NCBI RefSeq assembly: GCF_014646355.1 | Contig: NZ_BMNH01000003.1 | Coordinates: 62,001-126,000 of the forward strand | Length of the DNA: 64,000 bases | Direction of reading: 5' to 3' | Source: Nonomuraea cavernae | GTDB taxonomy: Bacteria > Actinomycetota > Actinomycetes > Streptosporangiales > Streptosporangiaceae | Shown: positions 51,069 through 62,629 of the stretch, one piece after another | How the letters are laid out: every line of letters begins with the position of its first letter | How positions within the stretch are numbered: the stretch's first letter is position 1 | The notes under the pieces: generated by a model | The model's input: the letters and a program-made list of their open reading frames with translations, nothing else | Told to the model about the DNA's origin: nothing | Database searches by the model: none | Made by a program: the position numbers and the translations under genes

Positions 51069-52360
51069 CGGCTCCCGGCTACCGGATCGTGCGGATGGAG
51101 ACGCACGACGTCCGGTTCCCCACCTCGCGCGACCTCGACGGTTCCGACGCGATGAACCCCGACCCCGACTACTCGGCCGCCTACGTGGTGCTCACCACCG
51201 ACGACGGGTTCGAGGGGCACGGGTTCGCGTTCACCATCGGCCGTGGCAACGACGTGCAGACCGCCGCCATCAGCGCGCTGGAGCCGTACGTGATCGGCAG
51301 GGACGTCGAGGACCTCGGCGCGCTCTACAAGGACATGGTCGACGACTCGCAGCTGCGCTGGCTGGGGCCGGAGAAGGGCGTCATGCACATGGCGATCTCG
51401 GCCGTGGTCAACGCCCTGTGGGACCTGCGGGCCAAGCGGGAGGGCAAGCCGGTCTGGCTGCTGCTGTCGGAGATGACGCCCGAGCAGATCGTCGGCCTGG
51501 TCGACTTCCGCTACCTGAGCGACGCGCTGACCCCGGAGCAGGCCCTGGACATTCTCAGGCGGGCCGAGGACGGCAAGCAGGAGCGGATCTCCCGCTTGCG
51601 CGCCGAGGGCTACCCCGCCTACACCACCTCCCCTGGCTGGCTCGGCTACGACGACGACAAGCTCAGGCGGCTCTGCAAGGAGGCCCTGGACGAGGGGTTC
51701 GGCCAGATCAAGCTCAAGGTCGGGGCCGACCTCGAAGACGACCGCCGCCGCTTCAGCGTGGCCCGCGAGGTCTGCGGGCCCGACTTCCCGATCGCGATCG
51801 ACGCCAACCAGCGCTGGGACGTCGCCTCCGCCATCGAGTGGATCGGCGCGCTGCGTGAGTTCGACCCCCACTGGGTGGAGGAGCCGACCAGCCCCGACGA
51901 CGTGCTCGGCCACGCCGCCATCGCCGAGGGCGTAAGGCCCGTTCCGATCGCCACCGGCGAGCACGTGCAGAACCGGATCGTGTTCAAGCAGCTGCTGCAG
52001 GCCGGAGCCATCTCCTACCTGCAGATAGACTCCGCACGAGTCGGCGGGGTCAACGAGAACATCGCGATCCTGCTGCTCGCGGCCAGGTTCGGCATCCCGG
52101 TCTGCCCCCACGCCGGTGGCGTCGGGCTGTGCGAGCTGGTGCAGCACCTGTCGATGTTCGACTATGTCGCGGTCAGCGGCTCCACGGACGGCCGGGTGAT
52201 CGAGTACGTCGATCACCTGCACGAGCACTTCGTCACCCCCGTCGTCATCGACAACGGCAGGTACGTCACCCCCACCGCGCCGGGCTTCAGCGCGGAAATG
52301 CACCCCGAGTCGATCGCCGCCCACAGCTTCCCGGGTGGCGAGGTCTGGAAGGACGCATGA
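51065..52360 (+). CDS. L-fuconate dehydratase (enolase superfamily)
   Basis: The 431-residue protein resembles FucD/ENOSF1: N-terminal '[30 protein letters not shown]', '[12 protein letters not shown]' with the KxK bases, metal ligands in 'AIDANQRWD', '[11 protein letters not shown]' and 'ATGEHVQN', and the catalytic His in '[16 protein letters not shown]'. It dehydrates L-fuconate to 2-keto-3-deoxy-L-fuconate. It is coupled by ATGA at both ends. '[19 protein letters not shown]' near the end is also typical of L-fuconate dehydratases. This gives the operon's substrate call. Confidence 0.92.
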   Translation: MTAPGYRIVRMETHDVRFPTSRDLDGSDAMNPDPDYSAAYVVLTTDDGFEGHGFAFTIGRGNDVQTAAISALEPYVIGRDVEDLGALYKDMVDDSQLRWLGPEKGVMHMAISAVVNALWDLRAKREGKPVWLLLSEMTPEQIVGLVDFRYLSDALTPEQALDILRRAEDGKQERISRLRAEGYPAYTTSPGWLGYDDDKLRRLCKEALDEGFGQIKLKVGADLEDDRRRFSVAREVCGPDFPIAIDANQRWDVASAIEWIGALREFDPHWVEEPTSPDDVLGHAAIAEGVRPVPIATGEHVQNRIVFKQLLQAGAISYLQIDSARVGGVNENIAILLLAARFGIPVCPHAGGVGLCELVQHLSMFDYVAVSGSTDGRVIEYVDHLHEHFVTPVVIDNGRYVTPTAPGFSAEMHPESIAAHSFPGGEVWKDA

Positions 52361-53091
52361 GTCTCAGAGCGATCGTCACCGGCGGCGGCTCAGGCATCGG
52401 CCTGGCCACCGCGAAACTGCTGGCCGAGCGCGGCATGAAGGTGGCCTGCCTCGACCTCGACCCGCCCGGCGAGCCGTTCGTCGGGATCCGGGCCGACGTC
52501 ACCGACGACGCCGCGGTGCGGGCGGCGGTGGCGGAGGCCGCCGAGCGGCTCGGCGGCATCGACGTGCTCGTGAACAACGCCGGCATCGGCGCACAGGGCA
52601 CGGTCGAGGACAACCCCGACAGCGAGTGGCAGCGGGTGTTCGACGTCAACGTGCTCGGCATGGTCCGGGTCAGCCGGGCGGCCCTGCCGTACCTCCGCAG
52701 GTCGGAGCACGCCTCGATCGTCAACACCTGCTCGATCGCGGCGACCGCCGGACTGCCCGCGCGGGCGCTCTACAGCGCGACCAAGGGAGCGGTGCTGTCG
52801 CTCACCCTCGCGATGGCGGCCGACCACGTCCGCGAGGGGATCCGGGTCAACTGCGTCAACCCCGGCACGGCCGACACCCCGTGGATCGGCAGGCTGCTCG
52901 ACAAGGCCGACGACCCCGAGGCCGAACGTCAGGCGCTGAACGCCAGGCAGCCGATGGGACGCCTGGTCAGCGCGGAGGAGGTCGCCGCGGCGATCGCCTA
53001 CCTGGCCGGTCCGGAGGCCGGCGCGACCACCGGCACCGCCCTCGCGGTCGACGGTGGCATGCAGGGGCTCAGGCTCCGGCCCACCAGCTGA
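52357..53091 (+). CDS. SDR, 2-keto-3-deoxy-L-fuconate dehydrogenase
   Basis: The 244-residue short-chain dehydrogenase shows '[18 protein letters not shown]' (NAD motif), '[13 protein letters not shown]', catalytic Ser/Tyr/Lys with 'YSATKGA' and '[25 protein letters not shown]', the last being typical for the 2-keto-3-deoxy-L-fuconate dehydrogenase group. It oxidises the dehydratase product to 2,4-diketo-3-deoxy-L-fuconate. Coupled to the dehydratase (ATGA) and followed by 65 bp without a gene before the binding-protein gene. Confidence 0.87.
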   Translation: MSLRAIVTGGGSGIGLATAKLLAERGMKVACLDLDPPGEPFVGIRADVTDDAAVRAAVAEAAERLGGIDVLVNNAGIGAQGTVEDNPDSEWQRVFDVNVLGMVRVSRAALPYLRRSEHASIVNTCSIAATAGLPARALYSATKGAVLSLTLAMAADHVREGIRVNCVNPGTADTPWIGRLLDKADDPEAERQALNARQPMGRLVSAEEVAAAIAYLAGPEAGATTGTALAVDGGMQGLRLRPTS

Positions 53092-53156
53092 GACATCACA
53101 TTTCAGGGTCGCCCCCGCGCGGGGTGCCGGCCCGACGAGGAAGGTAACCCCCAACG

Positions 53157-54182
53157 ATGAAGATCGGCCCCGTGGTCGCAGGCGCGGCCCTCCTGGCGGT
53201 CATCGCCGCGTGTGGTGACAGCACCCCGACGGCGAGCGAAGGAGGCGGTGGAGGGAAGATCGGCGTCGACCACCCGCGAGCCGACTCCGACTTCTGGAAC
53301 TCCTACATGAAGTACGTCCCGCAGATGGCCGGCGAGCTCAAGGCCGACCTGATGCAGGCGACCAACTCCCAGAACGACGTGTCCAAGCTGGTCAACAACG
53401 TCCAGGCGCTGACCGGTCAGGGCGCCAAGGCGATCATCATGGCCCCGCAGGACACCGGCGCCATCGCCACCACCCTGAAGACGCTGGAGAACAAGAAGAT
53501 CCCCGTCGTGTCGGTCGACACCCGGCCCGACAAGGGCAAGGTCTACATGGTCGTACGCGCCGACAACCGGGCGTACGGGACCAGGGCCTGTGAGTTCCTC
53601 GGCGAGAAGCTCGAGGGCAAGGGCAAGGTCGTCCAGCTGATGGGCGCGCTGAGCTCGATCAACGGCCGCGACCGCGCCGAGGCGTTCGGCGAGTGCATGA
53701 AGACGAAGTTCCCCGGCATCACGGTCTTCAACGAGCCGACCGAGTGGGAGGGCAGCAAGGCCGCGTCCATGCTGCAGACCCGCCTGGAACAGCACCCCGA
53801 CGTCAAGGGCGTCTACATGCACGCCGGCGGCGTGCACCTGGCGCCCACGCTGCAGGTGCTGAAGCAGAAGAACCTGCTCGTCGCGCCGGAGGACCCCAAG
53901 CACATCTTCGTGGTCTCCAACGACGGCATCCCGCAGGAGTTCGAGGCGATCCGCAAGGGTGAGATCGACGCCACGATGTCGCAGCCTGCCGACCTCTACG
54001 CGAAGTACGCGATCTTCTACGCCAAGGCGGCGCTGGAGGGCAAGACCTTCAAGCCGGGCCCGACGGACCACGGCAGCACGATCATCGAGCTGCCCAACGG
54101 TCTTGAGGACCAGCTGCCCTCGCCGTTGGTCACCAAGGAGAACGTGGACGACCCGGCTCTCTGGGGCAACCAGGTCAAGTAA
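53157..54182 (+). CDS. L-fucose ABC importer, substrate-binding lipoprotein
   Basis: The 341-residue periplasmic-binding-protein type 1 has a signal peptide with lipobox IAAC (Cys19) and a Gly-rich linker. The domain shows 'DHPRADSDFWNSYMKYVPQMAGELKADL', 'AKAIIMAPQDTGAIATTLKTLENKKIPVVSVDTRPD' and 'HIFVVSNDGIPQEFEAI'. It captures the sugar for the adjacent ATPase and permease. L-fucose as ligand is inferred from the catabolic genes. Its stop overlaps the next start by one base (TAATG). Confidence 0.87.
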   Translation: MKIGPVVAGAALLAVIAACGDSTPTASEGGGGGKIGVDHPRADSDFWNSYMKYVPQMAGELKADLMQATNSQNDVSKLVNNVQALTGQGAKAIIMAPQDTGAIATTLKTLENKKIPVVSVDTRPDKGKVYMVVRADNRAYGTRACEFLGEKLEGKGKVVQLMGALSSINGRDRAEAFGECMKTKFPGITVFNEPTEWEGSKAASMLQTRLEQHPDVKGVYMHAGGVHLAPTLQVLKQKNLLVAPEDPKHIFVVSNDGIPQEFEAIRKGEIDATMSQPADLYAKYAIFYAKAALEGKTFKPGPTDHGSTIIELPNGLEDQLPSPLVTKENVDDPALWGNQVK

Positions 54183-55660
54183 TGAAAACTCATGTTGAAG
54201 CCCGAAATGTCGTGAAACGCTTTGGTTCGACTGTGGCGTTGAACGGCGCGAGCATCGCGATCGCCGAAGGCGAGACCCACGCGCTGCTCGGCAGGAACGG
54301 CGCGGGCAAGTCGACCCTGGTGTCGATCCTCACCGGGCTCCAGCGGCCGGACGCGGGCGAGGTGCTGTTCTCGGGAGAGGCGGCGCCCGCCCTGGCGGAC
54401 CGGGACGCGTGGCGACGGCAGGTCGCCTGCGTCTACCAGAAGCCCACGATCATCCCCACCCTGACGGTCGCGGAGAACCTGTTCCTCAACCGCCAGACCG
54501 ACAGCGGGATGATCAAATGGAGGGCGCTGCGGGCCAGGGCCCGCGAGCTGCTCGCCACCTACGAGGTGGACGTCGACGCCGAGGCGCTCACCGGTGACCT
54601 CGACGTCGAGCAGCGCCAGCTGGTGGAGATCGCCCGCGCGCTGTCGTTCGGCGCGCGGTTCATCATTCTCGACGAGCCGACGGCCCGCCTGGACGGCCCC
54701 GCCATCGAGCGCCTGTTCGTCCGCATGCGGGCGCTGCGCGAGCAGGGCGTGACCATGATGTACATCTCCCACCACCTGGACGAGGTCTACGAGATCTGCC
54801 AGAGCGTCACGGTCTTCCGAGACGCCCGGCACGTCCTGACCCGGCCGGTCGCCGACCTGCCGCACGACGACCTGGTCACGGCGATGACCGGCGAGGCCAC
54901 GGTCGCGTACGAGTCCCGCACCCGCACACCGGGAGAGAAGGTCGTGCTGTCCTCGGCGGGGCTGACGCTGGCCGGCCGCTACCAGGACGTCGACCTCTCC
55001 GTCAGGTCAGGGGAAGTGGTCGGCCTGGCCGGCTCCGCCAGCAGCGGCAAGGTCGGCGTGGCCGAGACCCTCGTCGGGCTCCGCAAGGCCGACTCGGGCA
55101 CGGTCGTCGTCAACGGCGCCCGCGTCAAGCCGGGCGACGTCCCCGCCGCGCTCAAGGCCGGGCTCGGCTTCGTACCCGAGGACCGGCACCACGAGGGCTT
55201 CGTCCCGCTGCTGTCCGTGGGCGAGAACGCGACCATCCCGATCGCCCGCAGGCTCGGCCGGTTCGGCACCGTCTCGCCGGCGAAGCGGCGCGGCAAGGCC
55301 GTACAACTCATCAAGGAACTCGACATCAAGACCGAGGGGCCCGACCAGCCCGTCGGCGACCTGTCCGGCGGCAACGCGCAGAAGGTGGTGTTCGCGCGGG
55401 CGCTGGTCGACGACCCGGCCGCGCTGGTCGTGATCAACCCGACCGCCGGCGTCGACGTCAAGGCCAAGCAGGCCCTCCTCGGCGCCGTCGAGGACGCGGT
55501 CGAGCGGGGCGCCGGAGCCGTGGTGGTCTCCGACGAGCTCGACGACCTGCGCATCTGCGACCGCGTGCTGGTGATGTTCCACGGCAGGATCGTGAAAGAC
55601 GTGCCACGTGGCTGGACCGACCACGAGCTCGTGGCCGTTATGGAAGGCATTCAACCGTGA
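54182..55660 (+). CDS. L-fucose ABC importer ATPase with degenerate second site
   Basis: The 492-residue tandem ATPase has NBD1 with Walker A GRNGAGKST, Walker B 'FIILDEPTARLD' and a signature diverged to 'LTGDLDVEQRQ'. NBD2 has a weak P-loop 'GSASSGKVG', a good 'LSGGNAQK' signature but 'ALVVINPTAGVD' where Walker B (LLLDEPT) should be, so the catalytic Asp/Glu are replaced by Ile/Asn. Hydrolysis probably relies on one composite site. Coupled to the permease (GTGA at 55657). Confidence 0.88.
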   Translation: MKTHVEARNVVKRFGSTVALNGASIAIAEGETHALLGRNGAGKSTLVSILTGLQRPDAGEVLFSGEAAPALADRDAWRRQVACVYQKPTIIPTLTVAENLFLNRQTDSGMIKWRALRARARELLATYEVDVDAEALTGDLDVEQRQLVEIARALSFGARFIILDEPTARLDGPAIERLFVRMRALREQGVTMMYISHHLDEVYEICQSVTVFRDARHVLTRPVADLPHDDLVTAMTGEATVAYESRTRTPGEKVVLSSAGLTLAGRYQDVDLSVRSGEVVGLAGSASSGKVGVAETLVGLRKADSGTVVVNGARVKPGDVPAALKAGLGFVPEDRHHEGFVPLLSVGENATIPIARRLGRFGTVSPAKRRGKAVQLIKELDIKTEGPDQPVGDLSGGNAQKVVFARALVDDPAALVVINPTAGVDVKAKQALLGAVEDAVERGAGAVVVSDELDDLRICDRVLVMFHGRIVKDVPRGWTDHELVAVMEGIQP

Positions 55661-56646
55661 CCACACTGACTGCGCCCGCCCCCAGGCTGCGGCTGGGCAG
55701 GTTTCGTGACCTGACCCTGGTGCCCGTGATCGTGCTCCTGCTGATCGTGGGCGCGTTCCTGGACCCGATCTTCCTGACCACGGGCAACCTCACGAACGTG
55801 CTCCAGCAGCAGGCGTCGATCTCGCTGCTGGTGCTGGCCGAGGCGATGATCCTGATCTCCGGCAAGTTCGACCTGTCGCTGGAGTCGACCGTCGGCATGG
55901 CCCCGGCCCTCGCGGTGATGCTGGTGATCCCGGCGACCGCCGGAGGGTTCGGGCTCGGCCTGCCCGGCATGCTGGTGATCCCGCTCTGCCTGCTGGTCGG
56001 CGCGGCGATCGGGGCGGTCAACGGATTTTTGATCATCAAGTTCCAGCTGTCGGCGTTCATCGTCACGCTGGCCATGCAGATCATCGTGCACGGCCTGCAG
56101 CTGGGCCCGACCGAGGGCAAGACGCTGTTCGAGCTGCCCGAGTCGATGCTCTACCTGGGCAGCGCCACCTGGCTCGGCCTGCCGGCCTCCGTCTGGATCG
56201 CGGGCGTGCTGTTCGTGGCGGGCATGGTCGGGCTGGGCTACTTCAGGGTCGGCCGCTCCCTCTACGCCATCGGCGGCAACTCCGACGCCGCCCGCGCCGC
56301 CGGCATCCGGGTCGACCGGGTGCTGTGGGGCGTGTTCATCCTGGGCGGCATGCTGGCCGCGCTCGCCGGCGTGCTGGAGACCGGACGCCTCGGCGCCGTC
56401 GGCTCCGGCCAGGGCGTGGGCTGGATCTTCATGGTGTTCGCCGCGGCCGTCATCGGCGGCGTCAGCATGGACGGCGGCAAGGGCACCATCCTCGGCGCCC
56501 TGACCGGTGTGCTGGTCATCGGCCTGGTGCAGAACATCCTCACCCTCAAGGGCGTCTCGGGCTTCTGGCAGCCGGTCGTCTACGGCTTCATCATCCTGGT
56601 CGCCCTCATGATCAGCCGGGTCGCGGGTGGGAAGGCGCAGGACTGA
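55657..56646 (+). CDS. L-fucose ABC importer permease (RbsC type)
   Basis: The 329-residue permease has 9-10 hydrophobic segments, 'LISGKFDLSLESTVGMAPALAVM' (the GGxDLSVG region), 'AIGGNSDAARAAGIRVDRVLWGVF' (coupling loop) and 'VIGGVSMDGGKGTILGALTGVLVIGLV'. Its last base is shared with the ATG of the mutarotase gene (TGATG). Confidence 0.9.
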   Translation: MTTLTAPAPRLRLGRFRDLTLVPVIVLLLIVGAFLDPIFLTTGNLTNVLQQQASISLLVLAEAMILISGKFDLSLESTVGMAPALAVMLVIPATAGGFGLGLPGMLVIPLCLLVGAAIGAVNGFLIIKFQLSAFIVTLAMQIIVHGLQLGPTEGKTLFELPESMLYLGSATWLGLPASVWIAGVLFVAGMVGLGYFRVGRSLYAIGGNSDAARAAGIRVDRVLWGVFILGGMLAALAGVLETGRLGAVGSGQGVGWIFMVFAAAVIGGVSMDGGKGTILGALTGVLVIGLVQNILTLKGVSGFWQPVVYGFIILVALMISRVAGGKAQD

Positions 56647-56951
56647 TGCAACGACTCGCGCTCCGCACCCGGCTGAAGCCCGGCTGCGAGGAGATCTACG
56701 ACCGGGAGCACGCGAGCGTCCCCGCCGAGCTGGAGCAGGCCATGCGCGAGCACGGCCTGCGCTCCTGGCGGATCTACCGCGACGGCCTCGACCTGTTCCA
56801 CTTCGTCGAGGTCGACGACTACGCCGCCCTGCAGGCCGCCCTGCGCGACCACCCCGCCGACCAGGCCTGGCAGCGGCGGATGAACCAGCTGCTCGACGGC
56901 GACTTCGACAAGGGCACGGGCGGGCTCACGCTGGTCTGGGAGCTGACGTGA
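56646..56951 (+). CDS. L-rhamnose/L-fucose mutarotase (DUF718)
   Basis: The 101-residue mutarotase starts 'MQRLALRTRLKPGCEEIYDREHASVPAELEQAMREHGLRSWRIYRDG' and contains 'LFHFVEVDDYAALQ', the RhaM/FucU-like DUF718 pattern with the catalytic His/Tyr set. It interconverts alpha and beta anomers so that the dehydrogenase gets the right form. GTGA overlap with the following aldo/keto reductase. Within this operon an L-fucose specificity is likely. Confidence 0.87.
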   Translation: MQRLALRTRLKPGCEEIYDREHASVPAELEQAMREHGLRSWRIYRDGLDLFHFVEVDDYAALQAALRDHPADQAWQRRMNQLLDGDFDKGTGGLTLVWELT

Positions 56952-57883
56952 CGATCGAGCTGCCCCGCTTCGGGCTCGGCACGGCCCCGATCGGCGGCCT
57001 GTTCCAGGCGGTGACCGACGAGCAGGCCCGCGCCACGGTCGACGCCGCCTGGGACGGCGGCGTCCGGCTGTTCGACACCGCGCCGCACTACGGGCTCGGG
57101 CTGGCCGAACGCCGTCTGGGAGCGGCGCTCGCCGGCCGGTCCGGCTACCTGCTCTCCACCAAGGTCGGCCGGTTGCTCGTCCCAGCCGGCAGGGACGGCC
57201 GTCACGGCCGCGATGACGAGGGCTTCGACGTGCCCGCCGACTTCGAGCGCCGGTGGGACTTCTCCCGCGACGGCGTACTGCGCTCCCTGGAGGAGTCGCT
57301 GACCCGGCTCGGCGTGCCGTCCGTCGACATCGCCCTCATCCACGACCCGGACGAGCACATCGAGCAGGCGCTCACCGAGGCCTACCCGGCGCTGGCCGAG
57401 CTGCGCGCCCAGGGCGTGGTCAAGGCCATCGGCGTCGGCATGAACCAGTGGCGGACGCCGCTGCGGTTCGTCCAGGAGACCGCCATCGACCTGGTCATGC
57501 TCGCCGGGCGTCACACCCTGCTCGACCGCTCGGGCCTCCCGCTGCTCGACGCCTGCGCGGAGCGCGGGGTCCGGGTGCTCGCCGCGGGGGTCTTCAACAG
57601 CGGCCTGCTGGCCACGCCGACCCCATCCGGCACCTTCGACTACCGGCCCGCCCCCGCGCCCCTGCTCGACCGGGCCCGGCGCCTCGCCGCCATCTGCGAG
57701 TCGTACGGCGTGACACTCCCGCAGGCGGCGATGGCCTATCCGCTGCGCCATCCGGCGGTCGCCTCGATCGTGGTGGGCGCCCGCGCCCCCGAGGAGATCA
57801 CCGCCAACGCGGCCCTCTGGCGACGACCGATCCCCGACGCCCTCTGGCCCGCCCTGGAACAGGCTCAGCAGGAGAAGGCGTAA
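56948..57883 (+). CDS. Aldo/keto reductase, L-fucose (D-threo-aldose) 1-dehydrogenase
   Basis: The 311-residue AKR shows 'RFGLGTAPIGGLFQAVTDEQARATVDAAWDGGVRLFDTAPHYGLGLAERRLGAAL' with the AKR Asp and Tyr, the Lys in 'LLSTKVGRLLVP', and 'FDVPADFERRWDFSRDGVLRSLEESLTRLGVPSVDIALIHDPD', typical of D-threo-aldose 1-dehydrogenases. It oxidises L-fucose to L-fucono-1,5-lactone. Last gene of the operon. No lactonase gene is adjacent, so lactone opening is spontaneous or encoded elsewhere. A 23-bp repeat array follows. Confidence 0.88.
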   Translation: MTIELPRFGLGTAPIGGLFQAVTDEQARATVDAAWDGGVRLFDTAPHYGLGLAERRLGAALAGRSGYLLSTKVGRLLVPAGRDGRHGRDDEGFDVPADFERRWDFSRDGVLRSLEESLTRLGVPSVDIALIHDPDEHIEQALTEAYPALAELRAQGVVKAIGVGMNQWRTPLRFVQETAIDLVMLAGRHTLLDRSGLPLLDACAERGVRVLAAGVFNSGLLATPTPSGTFDYRPAPAPLLDRARRLAAICESYGVTLPQAAMAYPLRHPAVASIVVGARAPEEITANAALWRRPIPDALWPALEQAQQEKA

Positions 57884-57937
57884 CCCACGATCCGGCGGGC
57901 GCGACCCGCCCGCCGTCCCCCGAACACCGACCTGTGC

Positions 57938-58094
57938 GGTGAGATGGTCGCCGGCTCTGTGGTGCGTTGGTCGCACGGGTCGTGGTGCGTTGGTCGCTGG
58001 TTCTGTGGTGTGTTGGTCGCAGGGCTGGTGGTGCGTTGGTCGCTGGTTTCGTGGTGCGTTGGTCGCCCCACTGATGGTGAATCGGTCGCCATGG
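57938..58094. repeat. 23-bp tandem repeat, six full units and a partial
   Basis: The unit, core GGTGCGTTGGTCGC plus nine variable bases, repeats at 57938, 57961, 57984, 58007, 58030 and 58053 with a partial copy from 58076, all exactly 23 bp apart. It fills the gap between the convergent L-fucose operon and the GNAT gene. The frames it opens are not genes. Not a CRISPR array since there are no spacers. Confidence 0.85.
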
Positions 58095-58135
58095 AGGTGG
58101 GGATCGGCCGCGTAGGACAGGCCGCTGTCGGTGGT

Positions 58136-58588
58136 TCAGCCGGGAAAGGCGTAGTGGACCACCCACAGCCCGGGGATCACCTCGTCCTCGCCCCGCAGCG
58201 CGAACCCGAGCCGTTCGTAGAGCGTGCGGGCGGGCAGGTTGGCGCGGCCGGTGGACACCGCGACCGGGCGTTCACCCGCTCTGGTCATGACCTCCTTGAC
58301 CAGGGCCCTGCCGACACCGCGCCGGTGCGCGCCAGGATGGACGACCAGCCGGTCGACGTCCACCTCCCGGGCCGTCTCCGCCCAGGCCACGGCCCCGGCC
58401 AGCCGTCCGTCGTCGTCCACCGCGCCCAGCCAGCGCAGCGGCTTCGAGCGCAGCTCGTCCAGGCTCTCGTGCAGGGGCGGGATCCGGTCGTCGCCGATGA
58501 TCTCCGCCTCCACCGCGTACGCGGCGCGCTGCAACGTCAGCAGCTCCTCACCGAGGGAGCTGTCGGGGGAGAGCTCGTCGATCCGCAT
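58136..58588 (-). CDS. GNAT-family N-acetyltransferase
   Basis: The 150-residue acetyltransferase has the acetyl-CoA loop 'VDRLVVHPGAHRRGVGRALVKEVMTRA' (R-x-x-G-x-G/A) and the C-terminal 'NLPARTLYERLGFALRGEDEV'. Acceptor unknown. ATG start with no strong RBS. Lies downstream of katG on the same strand, separated by a terminator, so probably an independent unit. Confidence 0.85.
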   Translation of the reverse strand: MRIDELSPDSSLGEELLTLQRAAYAVEAEIIGDDRIPPLHESLDELRSKPLRWLGAVDDDGRLAGAVAWAETAREVDVDRLVVHPGAHRRGVGRALVKEVMTRAGERPVAVSTGRANLPARTLYERLGFALRGEDEVIPGLWVVHYAFPG

Positions 58589-58708
58589 CCGGCGAGTATC
58601 CCACCGGGGCAGGCCGCACCCTCCCGCGGCTGGAAGTGGCCGCGAGCCGGAATCCGGCGAAGGCCCGCGCCGAACGCGCCCAGCGGGTCGTCCGGCGCGG
58701 AACGAAGA

Positions 58709-58742
58709 CGTCCAGGCCGGCCCGCGCGGGCCGGCCTGGACG
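58709..58742 (-). terminator. Terminator after katG, 17-bp perfect palindrome
   Basis: CGTCCAGGCCGGCCCGC (58709-58725) pairs without a spacer with its complement at 58726-58742; fold-back gives a GC-rich hairpin. It lies 46 bp after the katG stop on the minus strand. Confidence 0.75.
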
Positions 58743-58747
58743 TTGGG

Positions 58748-61484
<2,737 letters not shown>

Positions 61485-61492
61485 GGGGCCCA

Positions 61493-61521
61493 ACCTACAG
61501 CCATAAACACGAACGATACAA
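61493..61521 (-). promoter_or_regulatory. furA-katG promoter and probable FurA operator
   Basis: On the minus strand TTGTAT (61521-61516) and TGTAGG (61499-61494) are 16 bp apart, about 10 bp before the ATG. The upstream stretch (61500-61540) is strongly AT-rich with GTTAAC at its centre, as in known furA promoters. Confidence 0.5.
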
Positions 61522-61615
61522 GTTAACGAACAATCCAAGTCTTATCTCACCTTCCGGGAGGGGGCGGACGTCGTTCCGCGTCACGTCCCGGGAGGTGCGG
61601 GCGTCGGCTGACGCG

Positions 61616-62602
61616 TCAGTCGCGCGGCGGTTTCGCCGCGCGACTCGGCACGAAGATCCAGGCCGTGGACGGACCGGGCTCGTAGGGCGAGTCGAGACGC
61701 TTGGCGAGGACACCGGGCAGGCCCTGTTCGCGGGCCGCCTGCCGCACCGGGGCGGCCTGACCCGGCCAGGAGGGGGCGGTCTGCCAGCGGGCCGCCGACA
61801 GGTGGAGAGCCTCCAGCGCGGCCCGGCGGGCCGTGTAGGGCTCGGCGACCAGGGAGCGCCCGTCGTCGTAGAGCAGGTCGTAGCAGACCAGCACCTCGCC
61901 GCCGCCCAGCGTGACCACCTCGCCGTCCAGGACCGCGGTGCGGCTGCCGAACGACTCCGCCAGCGGTCTCAGCCACGGATGCCGCCGCGCCGCGTCGGTC
62001 CGGCCGCCCTCGATCGGCACCAGGACGCGCTCACCGCCCCAGGCGAACTCGAACGCGTACGTCCCCGCGTCGCGCGGCAGCCGGGAGCGCTCGGCCGGAA
62101 GCATGGGGTCCAACGGCGGCAAGGGGTCGTGGACCGGGGGATCCATCCGATGGATCATCCAGTTCTTGCCGTTCGTCTGGAACAGCACGAACCGGCCCGA
62201 GGCTCGGGCGCCGTGCAGCACCACCTTGACCTCGCGGTCGGACCACTTCTCCGTCTCGTAGGTGCCCTGGTCCCACAGCGTCATCGTGCCGCCGCCGTAC
62301 TCGCCCCGGGGGATCTCGCCGTGGAACGTGAGGTACTCCATCGGGTGGTCCTCGGTGCGCACGGCCAGGTGGTTGGTGCCGGGGTCGCCGGGCAGGCCCT
62401 TGGGCACGGCCCAGGAGGCGAGCACGCCGTCGCGCTCCAGCCGCAGGTCCCAGTGCAGCGACCGCGCGTGGTGCTCCTGGATCACGAACGCGTCGCCGTC
62501 GCGTGGTGCGGGGGCGTCGGCGGGGACGGGCTCGGCAGGGACGGGTTCGGGGGTGCGGCCGGCGTCGCGTTTGCTCCGATACCGGTCGAGTCTGTCAGCC
62601 AC
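61616..62602 (-). CDS. LigD-like 3'-phosphoesterase fused to a degenerate ATP-ligase domain
   Basis: The 328-residue protein has an N-terminal LigD phosphoesterase domain (about 37-155: 'FVIQEHHARSLHWDLRLERDGVLASWAVPKG', 'HGEIPRGEYGGGTMTLWDQG'), with its His/Asp/Arg metal and phosphate residues. The second half resembles the ATP-ligase adenylation domain ('LDGEVVTLGGGEVLVCYDLLYDDGRSL', 'GVLAKRLDSPYEPG'), but the nucleotidyl motif KxDG reads A187-W-G-G and the last motif has 'WIFVPS'. The ligase half is therefore probably dead and used for binding. GTG start. Role in end processing is likely, nick sealing is not. Confidence 0.82.
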   Translation of the reverse strand: MADRLDRYRSKRDAGRTPEPVPAEPVPADAPAPRDGDAFVIQEHHARSLHWDLRLERDGVLASWAVPKGLPGDPGTNHLAVRTEDHPMEYLTFHGEIPRGEYGGGTMTLWDQGTYETEKWSDREVKVVLHGARASGRFVLFQTNGKNWMIHRMDPPVHDPLPPLDPMLPAERSRLPRDAGTYAFEFAWGGERVLVPIEGGRTDAARRHPWLRPLAESFGSRTAVLDGEVVTLGGGEVLVCYDLLYDDGRSLVAEPYTARRAALEALHLSAARWQTAPSWPGQAAPVRQAAREQGLPGVLAKRLDSPYEPGPSTAWIFVPSRAAKPPRD

Positions 62603-62629
62603 ACCGGTGTACTACCCCGAGAGGTCCGG

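Noticed and set aside
57938..58094. CRISPR array
   Set aside because: Units are directly adjacent with no spacers of constant length and no cas genes; a tandem repeat.
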